18,402 nt of DNA from Bacteroidaceae bacterium (GTDB lineage Bacteria > Bacteroidota > Bacteroidia > Bacteroidales > Bacteroidaceae), in NCBI GenBank assembly GCA_902362375.1, contig CABIVS010000008.1:1-18402 (forward strand). Reading direction: 5' to 3'. How positions within the stretch are numbered: the stretch's first letter is position 1; every line of letters starts with the position of its first letter. The translations under genes were made by a program, and so were the position numbers. Positions 7,605 to 14,941 of this stretch are shown one piece after another. The notes beneath the pieces are model-generated. The model was not told the DNA's origin. It saw only the letters and a program-made list of their open reading frames with translations, and searched no databases.

Positions 7605-9365
7605 TTAAAAAGTAATCTTCAAAATCTTTCCGTTATAGCCTCCTACTGAAACATCCGTGGGTTTATAAGGTAATAGGCTGATTTCTTCTTTAGCACCCGT
7701 CATCAAATCAGTGGCCTGATATGATTCCATTTGAGGAATCTGTAAAAAGTCGAAAGCATGTGAAGGCACATTGATAGCAACATCTACCAGTTGACTGTCG
7801 AAATTAATAATGAAAAACAGAATCTCATTTTTATATTTTCGCATAAAAGTATATTGCTTATGCTCATTGAAACGCCATCCGTTTATATTGGCATACATTA
7901 AGTCAAAGAATACTCCCTTGCTGATTGCCTGCTCTTTGTTACAAATAGTCAGTACTTTTTGGTAGATAGAGTAGAGGTGCTTATGCTCTTCAGTAAGCAT
8001 CTTCCCGTCAAATTTGCCTCCGTTGCGCCAGCGTCGTATGGTGTCTACGCTCCAATAATCGAATATGGTAGTCCGTCCGTCCCTTCCGCTGAATCCTTCA
8101 CTATCCATGCCCAGTTCTCCAAACTCCTGACCGAAGTAGATCATCATAGGATTAGTGTTCATACAGGCGGAAACAATCAGTGCGGGAATTCCTTTACGCG
8201 GGTTGCCGGCAAAGAAATCAGAAGCGATGCGCTGTTCGTCGTGGTTCTCAAGAAAGTTGAGCATCTTTTTCTCTATTCCATTCAGGCTTTGCCAACAATG
8301 AGTGATAGCAGATGCAGATTCATATCCACAAGCTACATTACGTAATGTATCATACAGCCCTACCTTATCATACAGGTAATCAAACTTGCCGCGGAACAGA
8401 TAGTTGCGGTATTCACCGGGATTGTAAACCTCTGCGATGAAAAGTATTTCAGGATAAGCCTCTTTTACTTGAGGAATAGCCCATTCCCAGAATTCAACAG
8501 GAACCATTTCGGCCATGTCGCAGCGGAAACCGTCAATGTCTTTTGATGCCCAGAAAAGAAGAATGTCCAGCATCTTTATCCAAGTATCCGGAGTCGGGGA
8601 GAAGTGGCAGGTACCGCCATTCTGATAATCCACTCCATAGTTTAATTTCACTGTTTCATACCAGTCGGTGATATTGGGAGTAGCATCAAAACGGTTGTTA
8701 CCGGTAGCTTTCGCCGGGAATTCCCGGTAAGGCTCTGCTGCACCGTCTTTCATATCGAACTGGGCATGAAGTTCCGCTTGCGGAATATAATAGAAATTAT
8801 TATATGGGCTGAAAGATTGGCTGGAGTCATCATTAGCTCCCAATTCGGTCGTACCGTCCGGTTGTGCATCCGAATGATATTGGCGTGCTACGTGATTAGG
8901 TACAAAATCAATAATCACTTTCAGACCTGTGCGATGTGTGCGATGTACCAGATTCTCAAATTCCTTCATACGTCCTTGCACATCGTTAGCCAAGTCAGGA
9001 TCTACATCATAATAATCCTTGATAGCATAGGGAGAACCCGCTTTTCCTTTTACAACGGCAGGATGATCCGGTCTGATGTTATAACGGCGATAATCCGTTT
9101 GAGTGGCATGCTCAATGATGCCTGTGTACCATATATGCGTAGTACCCAGTTTCTTGATTTCACCAAGTGCTTTGAGTGTGAAATCAGCCATTTTCCCACA
9201 GCCATTGGTAGCAATGTCTCCGTTGTAGACACAGTGGTTATTATTATTTCCAAACAGGCGGGTGAATACTTGGTAGATAATTATTTTATTTTCGTCATTC
9301 ATATAGAGTAGATTATTAATATTCGTCTTCATTCTTATTTCTGATGGATAGGAGGTTATTTCCAT
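7605..9365 (-). CDS. GH13 alpha-amylase family glycosidase, cytoplasmic
   Basis: This protein of up to 586 residues has a complete GH13 catalytic set: DFVPNH (153-158), GFRCD with nucleophile Asp283, FIAEV with acid/base Glu312, and NHDEQ with Asp376. It lacks a signal peptide, unlike the SusG-type outer-membrane amylases of Bacteroides, so it likely acts on internal glycogen or imported maltodextrins. A C-terminal beta domain (about 490-586) ends VGGYNGKILKITF. The first ATG (9365) overlaps the patatin gene by 10 bp and follows an AGGGG-like ribosome site; the ATG at 9332, 22 nt after the patatin stop, is a good alternative and loses only poorly conserved residues. Hydrolysis versus transglycosylation cannot be told from the motifs. 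Confidence 0.9.
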   Translation of the reverse strand: MEITSYPSEIRMKTNINNLLYMNDENKIIIYQVFTRLFGNNNNHCVYNGDIATNGCGKMADFTLKALGEIKKLGTTHIWYTGIIEHATQTDYRRYNIRPDHPAVVKGKAGSPYAIKDYYDVDPDLANDVQGRMKEFENLVHRTHRTGLKVIIDFVPNHVARQYHSDAQPDGTTELGANDDSSQSFSPYNNFYYIPQAELHAQFDMKDGAAEPYREFPAKATGNNRFDATPNITDWYETVKLNYGVDYQNGGTCHFSPTPDTWIKMLDILLFWASKDIDGFRCDMAEMVPVEFWEWAIPQVKEAYPEILFIAEVYNPGEYRNYLFRGKFDYLYDKVGLYDTLRNVACGYESASAITHCWQSLNGIEKKMLNFLENHDEQRIASDFFAGNPRKGIPALIVSACMNTNPMMIYFGQEFGELGMDSEGFSGRDGRTTIFDYWSVDTIRRWRNGGKFDGKMLTEEHKHLYSIYQKVLTICNKEQAISKGVFFDLMYANINGWRFNEHKQYTFMRKYKNEILFFIINFDSQLVDVAINVPSHAFDFLQIPQMESYQATDLMTGAKEEISLLPYKPTDVSVGGYNGKILKITF

Positions 9366-10162
9366 ATTTTCCCCTTTTCTTCCAACAGTTGATTAAGTAT
9401 TTCGTTAGCCATATTATATCCTTGCTCGAAGATTTCTTCAGCTTTCTCCAGTTCTGTGTTACTGTATCCGTATAGGTTGTATGGTTCGATTAATAAATCG
9501 CATTTTTCTCTTTCGGGAAAGGTGTTGGCGCGGAACATGAAATGGAATGAGCGCATAGCAATGCTTACAATATTCATTTTGTAATCCTGTGCCATGATGG
9601 GACTTACGTTGACAGCTACCACCTTATCGCAAATCCTGCGCAGGGTAGAGACCGGAAGATTCATCATCAATCCTCCATCCACATAGTTAGTGCCTTCTAT
9701 GTTGACCGGAGAAAACATGACAGGCATACAGCAGGAAGCTGCGACCCGTTCCGCTATGTTTCCCCGATGAAAGTGAACCATGCGACCGTGATCGAGGTCA
9801 GTTGCTGTGATAATCAGGGGAAGTTGTAGCTCTTCCAGTTTTTTTGCTTTTAAGTTAGTCCGGAGAAAATCAATAAATTCACAGAGGTCAAATAATCCCT
9901 TCTTGGGGATCACCAATTTGGTTAAATCCTGGAATTTATGTCCGGAGAAATAATCAAGTACTTTGTGTGGCTCGTTGCCGTCGGCATAAAAGACACCTGC
10001 AAGTGCTCCTGCACTTACTCCAGAGATGATTTCCGGTTTAATATCATGTTCCAGAAGAGCTTGCATGACTCCCAAATGGGCAAATCCTTTAATAAATCCT
10101 CCGCTTAGTGCATAGCCAATCTGATATTTCCGGCTATTCCAGTTATTTGTGAATACCTCCAT
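9356..10162 (-). CDS. patatin-like phospholipase family protein
   Basis: This 268-residue protein carries the complete patatin Ser-Asp dyad: the Gly-rich oxyanion loop SGGFIKG (20-26), the nucleophile elbow GVSAG with Ser50, and DGG with Asp162. These are lipid acyl hydrolases related to RssA and YlbK-type proteins. No signal peptide or beta-barrel domain is present, so it is cytoplasmic or loosely membrane-bound. The amylase gene follows directly, with its first ATG inside the patatin 3' end, so the two are probably co-expressed. The physiological lipid is unknown. Confidence 0.9.
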   Translation of the reverse strand: MEVFTNNWNSRKYQIGYALSGGFIKGFAHLGVMQALLEHDIKPEIISGVSAGALAGVFYADGNEPHKVLDYFSGHKFQDLTKLVIPKKGLFDLCEFIDFLRTNLKAKKLEELQLPLIITATDLDHGRMVHFHRGNIAERVAASCCMPVMFSPVNIEGTNYVDGGLMMNLPVSTLRRICDKVVAVNVSPIMAQDYKMNIVSIAMRSFHFMFRANTFPEREKCDLLIEPYNLYGYSNTELEKAEEIFEQGYNMANEILNQLLEEKGKIWK

Positions 10163-10276
10163 GAATTGCTTTCTTTAGTTCGCCACGAATTTAGTGAATT
10201 TATTGAGAGTAGGAGGAATATAATGGATAGTTTTTTTTAAAATCCATACCATCTGTCTTATTCACATTTGAAATAA

Positions 10277-10330
10277 ACCGGCATAGAACATAAAATACGG
10301 ATGGAAACTCTGCTCCGGCACCATGCCGGT
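10277..10330 (-). terminator. possible terminator with overlapping alternative hairpins
   Basis: Directly after the polyferredoxin stop, the minus strand can form a short hairpin CCGGCA-TGG-TGCCGG (10315-10329). The same first arm, ACCGGCAT (10323-10330 read on the minus strand), can instead pair with ATGCCGGT (10277-10284), which is followed by TTATTT. The two folds exclude each other. The T tail is weak, so termination is uncertain. Confidence 0.35.
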
Positions 10331-11904
10331 CAGAATCCGAAATCGTCTATCTCAACTTTGTGCTCTTCGCTTTCTTTAAATGGCTTTGCTTCTTTTTGTA
10401 CAGGATTTCCTTCGATATAGATGGCGCGGAATGGACGGGCGGGGCAAACATATTCACATCCTCCACAACCTACACATATTTCTTGATTTACATGAGGAAT
10501 TGTCAATCCGTCCTTATACGGCACCATCGCCACTGCTTGCGTGGGACAGTGTTCGGAGCAGGCTCCGCAACTGGTTCCATCAGTATAAACAATGCAATTT
10601 TCCTTGATGAAAACAACATATCCCATTTGTGTAAGATGTTTTTGCTCTACACTTATGGGAAGAATTGCTCCATTGGGACAGACATCTCCACAGACAGTAC
10701 AGTCAAAGTTACAAAATCCTTTCTCAAAGCTAACAGTAGGTTGCATCATGCCTGCCAAGCCATATTCCATGAAAGCCGGTTTCAAGATATGAGAAGGGCA
10801 TTTGCTGACACAAAGATGACAGGATGTACATTGCTGTTGGAAGTGTCCCCGACTGATAGACCCCGGAGGAGTGATCGGATTCTCCTTTTTGTATGCCTTC
10901 TTACCTTCCAGACTTGCTACAGATTCCTTGGCCTGGGAGATGAGTTTGGGGGTTGCTCCGGCAGTAACAAGACCGGCGACCAAAAAACGGCGTTTGGATG
11001 AATCCAAATCCGGTGATGATGGTGCAGGAGTTTCTACATCAGACTGTTTTTTGAAAGAAGGGGCGTAGACTAATGCTTTTTGTTTGCATGCTCCCAGACA
11101 GTTGAAACAATCTACACAACGGCTATAATCAATATCGTGTTCTTTGCTATTGATGCAAGCTGCTTTGCATTTGGTGGCACAAAGCCCGCATCCATTACAT
11201 TTGGTAGTATCAATACGGACTTTGAATAATGAAAATCGACTCAATAATCCCAATATTGTTCCTACGGGACAAATCGTATTGCACCATGTCCGTCCATGTT
11301 TCCATGCCATTACAAAGATGACTGCAAGAGTAATAATAGCGATGAGAAGGGAAGAAATGCTCAAGATGGAGGTGGCTACCTGATAAAATGTATAATTGTC
11401 AAATCTGGCAAAGAGTGATTCCAGCAGATTATTCCCCAGCATATAGATAGGTTTGAATATGTGCACTACTACACGTCCATATGCACTGTATGGATCGAGC
11501 AAACCAACAATAAATGTAAATCCGCATAAAAACCCGATCACTGTCAGTCCGAGCACACCCCAGCGCAATTTGTTTTTTGCAGGACTGTAACTATATCTTT
11601 TTTTCTTTTTTCCCGTTGCTTTGGAAATTCGTGCAATCACATCCTGCAAGATACCCATAGGGCAGATTGTAGAACAATATACACGCCCGAATAAAAGCGT
11701 TAACACAATGAGAAATAATAAGATACCTATACTTAGTGAAAGCAAAGCTGGAACAAATTGCAAATGTGCCAGCCGATGGAAACTGTTCGGTAATATTTCT
11801 GCGAAATCGAGAAAAAAGAAAGAAATCAGCACAAATAAAAGTGCTGATATTCCAATACGTAGCCTTCTTAACATGGTTGTTTTACATCTTAATTCGCTTG
11901 ACAT
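10330..11904 (-). CDS. membrane polyferredoxin, NapH-NapG fusion
   Basis: This 524-residue protein reads as two nitrate-reductase accessory proteins in one chain. Residues 1-280 are NapH-like: about four membrane helices (near 17-35, 50-72, 115-135, 178-200), two CxxxCP motifs (Cys77/81 and Cys208/212), and two 4Fe-4S motifs (Cys236/239/242/246 and Cys263/266/269/273). Residues 300-524 are NapG-like: a twin-arginine segment KRRFLVAG (304-311), the PPG block before GHFQQQC, and four cluster motifs starting at Cys359, Cys398, Cys437 and Cys477. In known systems NapG and NapH carry electrons from quinol toward periplasmic NapA. No NapA is visible here. The gene overlaps the DUF362 gene by 23 bp; Met11 (11874) is an alternative start just after the DUF362 stop. 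Confidence 0.88.
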   Translation of the reverse strand: MSSELRCKTTMLRRLRIGISALLFVLISFFFLDFAEILPNSFHRLAHLQFVPALLSLSIGILLFLIVLTLLFGRVYCSTICPMGILQDVIARISKATGKKKKRYSYSPAKNKLRWGVLGLTVIGFLCGFTFIVGLLDPYSAYGRVVVHIFKPIYMLGNNLLESLFARFDNYTFYQVATSILSISSLLIAIITLAVIFVMAWKHGRTWCNTICPVGTILGLLSRFSLFKVRIDTTKCNGCGLCATKCKAACINSKEHDIDYSRCVDCFNCLGACKQKALVYAPSFKKQSDVETPAPSSPDLDSSKRRFLVAGLVTAGATPKLISQAKESVASLEGKKAYKKENPITPPGSISRGHFQQQCTSCHLCVSKCPSHILKPAFMEYGLAGMMQPTVSFEKGFCNFDCTVCGDVCPNGAILPISVEQKHLTQMGYVVFIKENCIVYTDGTSCGACSEHCPTQAVAMVPYKDGLTIPHVNQEICVGCGGCEYVCPARPFRAIYIEGNPVQKEAKPFKESEEHKVEIDDFGF

Positions 11905-12817
11905 TCAATTTGTCAATGTTCATGGTTCCTATTTTCAATGCTTCCCCATTGGCGAGATGTCCTACTGTATCCAGTGGCATCTCACGTACTTGATTGAAGA
12001 ACTTGGCAGCAGCCGTATCCACGGCTACAATATCCGGTGAGATAAACAATCCTTTTGCCAGTACAACATCGGATGCAGAGCGTCCCCGGGGACCGTTTGT
12101 TTTCATGATCCGGTAGGCGTCTACTACGTTGAGTACAGCTTTCTTCTGTAATGTACAGATATCTGCGATGCATTGTTGCAAATCGTTCTGGTGGAAGAAT
12201 CCGCGATCCCACACAATCCCCATGTGATTTTTCATGGAGATAGTCAGATTCGCACCTCCGTGATTCTTCAGAATAGGAACATTGATCCATACATCACAAT
12301 CCAGAATCGCTTCGTGCACTTTGGCTTTCTTCATCTTTTTGCCTTTCGGCAGATCGATTGGTTTGTAATACGATTCCAGATGTGCAGGCATTACTTTGGC
12401 TCCGGCTTTTTTGGCAGCAGCTTCAATACCACTGTTTTTGTAGCATTTCTGCCAATCGTCGCAAGTATGGTCGAACACGACCACTTCTTTAGCTCCGGCG
12501 GAAAAACATTGTCTGACGATTTCTTCAATCAGTTTCGGATTCGTATTTCCCGCCAGTTCCGGCACTTTGTCCCAACCGATATTAGGTTTTACAACCACTT
12601 TCTGTCCCGGTTTGACGAATTGCTTCATACCCCCCAGTTCGCTTATGGCACGGCGGAACATCTCTTCGGGTTCTCCACCCATAACGGCCACCAGATCAGG
12701 ATTGCTTCCGTTTGCTTTATTGATTGTTTGAGTTAACACCTCCATAGCCTCTGAACGCTGTATAGTCAGGGCGGCTCCGGTGATAGCTACTGTTTTTAAA
12801 AAGTCCCTTCTGTCCAT
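11882..12817 (-). CDS. DUF362 family protein with twin-arginine leader
   Basis: This 311-residue protein begins MDRRDFLKTVAITGAAL, a textbook twin-arginine signal (RRxFLK plus a hydrophobic stretch), which suggests export in a folded, cofactor-bearing state. The body is DUF362: VVVKPNIGWD near 73-82, the WINVPILKNHGGANLTIS block with NHMG shortly after, and the C-terminal VAVDTAAAKFF. Many DUF362 proteins carry a C-terminal ferredoxin domain; this one does not, but the next gene encodes a polyferredoxin and overlaps it. Several Cys residues (DHTCDDWQKC and CIADIC) could ligate metal. The biochemical role of the family is not established. Whether this organism has TatABC is not visible in the window. 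Confidence 0.85.
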   Translation of the reverse strand: MDRRDFLKTVAITGAALTIQRSEAMEVLTQTINKANGSNPDLVAVMGGEPEEMFRRAISELGGMKQFVKPGQKVVVKPNIGWDKVPELAGNTNPKLIEEIVRQCFSAGAKEVVVFDHTCDDWQKCYKNSGIEAAAKKAGAKVMPAHLESYYKPIDLPKGKKMKKAKVHEAILDCDVWINVPILKNHGGANLTISMKNHMGIVWDRGFFHQNDLQQCIADICTLQKKAVLNVVDAYRIMKTNGPRGRSASDVVLAKGLFISPDIVAVDTAAAKFFNQVREMPLDTVGHLANGEALKIGTMNIDKLNVKRIKM

Positions 12818-12831
12818 CTTTCTATATTAGT

Positions 12832-13341
12832 TTAGAGTTTTGCAATTGCTTTCAGGAGGGCGTATCCGCCGAACCATTGCAGTAACATTCCCGGAATACC
12901 GATACGGAAGTCCTGTACTGCTTCGTAGAAACTTCCGACGATGGCCCATTCAAATGCAGTGCCTATGACCTGATAAGTGAGTACGACACCAAGAATGGCC
13001 AGTAATGAAACCGATTTTATAGTACGTGCTGCAAGAGCTGAAGCTCCGGCGAGTAAGGACGATTTGATTAATAGGATGGGAAGTACCGCCTCCGAGGGCA
13101 TGGCAAACAATAAATGATTGATGACTGGTGAAAGGATAGCAGTCAATAATCCTACAAGAAAACCATATTTATAAGCCGCAATCAGCGTGAAAAAGTAAAT
13201 AGGTAACAGGGTAGGACCACCATAAGGTATAAGATGGCATAATTGTGGAAGTGCAATGTTACCCGCTACGAACAGTAAGGCGAACAGGTAGGTTTTCACA
13301 TTGCTGTGTTTCAGCGAATAGAGTTTGGCGGATGTTTCCAT
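12832..13341 (-). CDS. ECF transporter S component-like membrane protein
   Basis: This 169-residue protein is very hydrophobic, with about five or six membrane helices (near 17-36, 44-60, 61-79, 84-103, 108-130, 145-165). It resembles the small substrate-binding S components of energy-coupling-factor importers in length, helix layout and the YGGPTLLPIYFFTLIAAYKYG block. No EcfA or EcfT gene is nearby, so if it is an importer it must share a general ECF module encoded elsewhere. It is the first gene of a three-gene unit and ends 14 bp before the DUF362 gene. The substrate is unknown; a flavin, vitamin or metal for the redox proteins is only a guess. Confidence 0.65.
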   Translation of the reverse strand: METSAKLYSLKHSNVKTYLFALLFVAGNIALPQLCHLIPYGGPTLLPIYFFTLIAAYKYGFLVGLLTAILSPVINHLLFAMPSEAVLPILLIKSSLLAGASALAARTIKSVSLLAILGVVLTYQVIGTAFEWAIVGSFYEAVQDFRIGIPGMLLQWFGGYALLKAIAKL

Positions 13342-13532
13342 TTTCGTTGATACTTTAATGTTGAATAGAACGATAATATATTAATAATAAGACTTTTCTC
13401 CTGATAAAAGGTTTAATCTGATTGGTATATTATTTTAATCCCGTAGGAAAAGAATTCATTCCCCCGTAGATAACCATAGTTTCCCCGTATGCAAACTGTT
13501 GCCTTATGGGAAACTTCCAAAGACAAGCAGGA

Positions 13533-14243
13533 CTACCCATTCATCCTTTCCTTAATCTTTCCCCATGCATGCGTATCAAATAGACAGCTTTTCCGCATTG
13601 TCTCATACATCTCTTTAAATCTGGACATAGGTATGGTATAGCTTAGTTTGTCAGCTTCGAAATGAGGGCGAACCGATGGGTCGAAGAAACCGAGGAAAGT
13701 ACGTTTGCCTCCTTTACGATTCTCTATCGTGGCTTGTGTCACTACGGCACTACAGCCGGAACCAAAGGTAGAAACGACGCAATCTTCTGCGTTATTATCG
13801 TAAAAAGCCCAAGTGGTTAATCCCGAAAGCATATCCGGATTTGCCAGAAATACAACTCCTTCCATCTCTTCAAGACTTTCTACCTTATCTATACGTGCAA
13901 AATGAAGATACTTTTTTTCTGTTCGGGGAACTCTGATTTGCTGTATAAAGTCAATGACCATTTCGGGAGTCTGTTTGTATTTCTCTTTGAGTGAAACGAA
14001 AGTCGGCACATGTTCCGGCATTTCGGTGAAACCAGTATAGAATTTACCGCCGCCACAGCCGATGTTTTCGGCATTCAGGCTGATAATACCACCATCTCTT
14101 GCCGTCTTCATACCTTTAAAGAAGCAACCGTTTATCTTTTCTGTCTCTCCTTTTTGCTCATCCGAGTACCAGAAAACAAGAGGCAATTCAGCTTTTTCTC
14201 CGAATGCCTCTTTGAAATTTTGAATAAAAGTTTGGATATCCAT
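13533..14243 (-). CDS. DUF169 family protein
   Basis: This 236-residue cytoplasmic protein matches DUF169, seen in the GCGGGKFYTGF block (62-72), FGSGCSAVVTQA and the FFDPSVRPHFEADKLSYTIP block near the C-terminus. Conserved Cys in INGC, NIGCGGG and GSGC could bind a cofactor or metal, but the family has no established function. It has its own promoter (14281-14310). It lies 191 bp upstream of the ECF-like gene on the same strand; the gap holds a 7-bp inverted repeat (13479-13485 with 13508-13514) without a T run, so read-through into the redox genes is possible. Confidence 0.85.
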   Translation of the reverse strand: MDIQTFIQNFKEAFGEKAELPLVFWYSDEQKGETEKINGCFFKGMKTARDGGIISLNAENIGCGGGKFYTGFTEMPEHVPTFVSLKEKYKQTPEMVIDFIQQIRVPRTEKKYLHFARIDKVESLEEMEGVVFLANPDMLSGLTTWAFYDNNAEDCVVSTFGSGCSAVVTQATIENRKGGKRTFLGFFDPSVRPHFEADKLSYTIPMSRFKEMYETMRKSCLFDTHAWGKIKERMNG

Positions 14244-14280
14244 AAGCTTATCAATTTTAGTTCTGTTGCACGTCTTTCTA

Positions 14281-14310
14281 CAAAGTTAGAATAAAAAAGG
14301 ATAAGCGCAA
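14281..14310 (-). promoter_or_regulatory. promoter of the DUF169 gene
   Basis: On the minus strand TTG (14308-14310) and TAACTTTG (14281-14288) are 19 bp apart, an excellent Bacteroides sigma-70 promoter. The leader before the ATG would be about 30 nt. Confidence 0.8.
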
Positions 14311-14342
14311 GTGATTTATCTTCGTTTTCAATAATAATTACT

Positions 14343-14350
14343 TATATTTG
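14343..14350 (+). promoter_or_regulatory. -7 element upstream of the DUF4846 remnant
   Basis: TATATTTG matches TAnnTTTG and lies 26 bp before the ATG. A weak TTCG/TTTT stretch lies 18-20 bp upstream. The broken gene may therefore still be transcribed. Confidence 0.5.
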
Positions 14351-14376
14351 TCCGGAATGAAATAAGAAGAACCGAT

Positions 14377-14813
14377 ATGAAATATTTGTTAATGTGTGCA
14401 GGCTTACTTTTCACAGTCTTTCAGTCATGGGGACAGGAGAGGCTTGCAGATAGAATCGCTCCTCCGTCAGGATATGTCAGAGAGACCTGCCCTGCTAATT
14501 CGTTTACAACTTATTTGCGCAATTTGCCAATGCTGCCTAAAGGCAGTAAAGTGTTACTCTACAATGGAAAAGAGAAAGCCAATCAGGCAGCTGTATTTGC
14601 AGTCGTAGATATGGAGATAGGCAACCGCGATTTGCAGCAGTGTGCCGATGCCTCCTGGCACAAAGCTATATGCCCGCCCAACAGATTCATATTCTGGTCA
14701 ATCCAACCAGCCGCGACCTTTCTCCCTGGTATGAGCTGACGGAAACGGATGCAGGGAAACTATACACTCCGGAATGGATTTTTGAGAAGAAAGACCTGAA
14801 GCGTTTTAAATAG
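14377..14813 (+). pseudogene. DUF4846 family protein, internal deletion with frameshift
   Basis: The start is intact: a signal peptide (MKYLLMCAGLLFTVFQSWG), then RIAPPSGYVRETCPANSF, LLYNGKEKANQAAVFAVVDM and DLQQCADA, all typical of the N-terminal half of DUF4846 proteins. After codon 92 the reading frame gives nonsense and stops at 14737-14739. From 14652 a different frame continues with the family's C-terminal end: LLAQSYMPAQQIHILVNP, then SPWYEL, LYTPEWIF and DLKRF, and a TAG at 14811-14813. The middle of the protein is missing; about 146 residues remain of a family I recall as roughly 270, so about 120 codons or more were lost near 14649-14652. The product is very likely non-functional. 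A sequencing or assembly artefact is unlikely to delete a whole middle but can be excluded only by resequencing. Confidence 0.85.
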
Positions 14814-14885
14814 GAGAATAGACGTAAATGCAACATAACAAAGAAATAATTAAATCTTTTCTTACTTAATTTTCTATCTTTTCAT

Positions 14886-14893
14886 TATCTTTG
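14886..14893 (+). promoter_or_regulatory. -7 element of the glutamine synthetase gene
   Basis: TATCTTTG matches TAnnTTTG and is 48 bp before the start codon. The -33 side is T-rich without a clear TTTG. Confidence 0.55.
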
Positions 14894-14941
14894 GCATTCA
14901 ACAAACCGTTTTAATCATACAACAACGAAAAACAACCGATT

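Noticed and set aside
10186..10193. TAAATTCG on the minus strand as a promoter for the patatin gene
   Set aside because: It matches TAnnTTTG at all but one position, but no TTG or TTTG is found at the right distance upstream.
10360..11001. 213-codon open frame on the plus strand
   Set aside because: It is antisense to the Cys-rich cluster region of the polyferredoxin; the long frame follows from the codon bias of the real gene.
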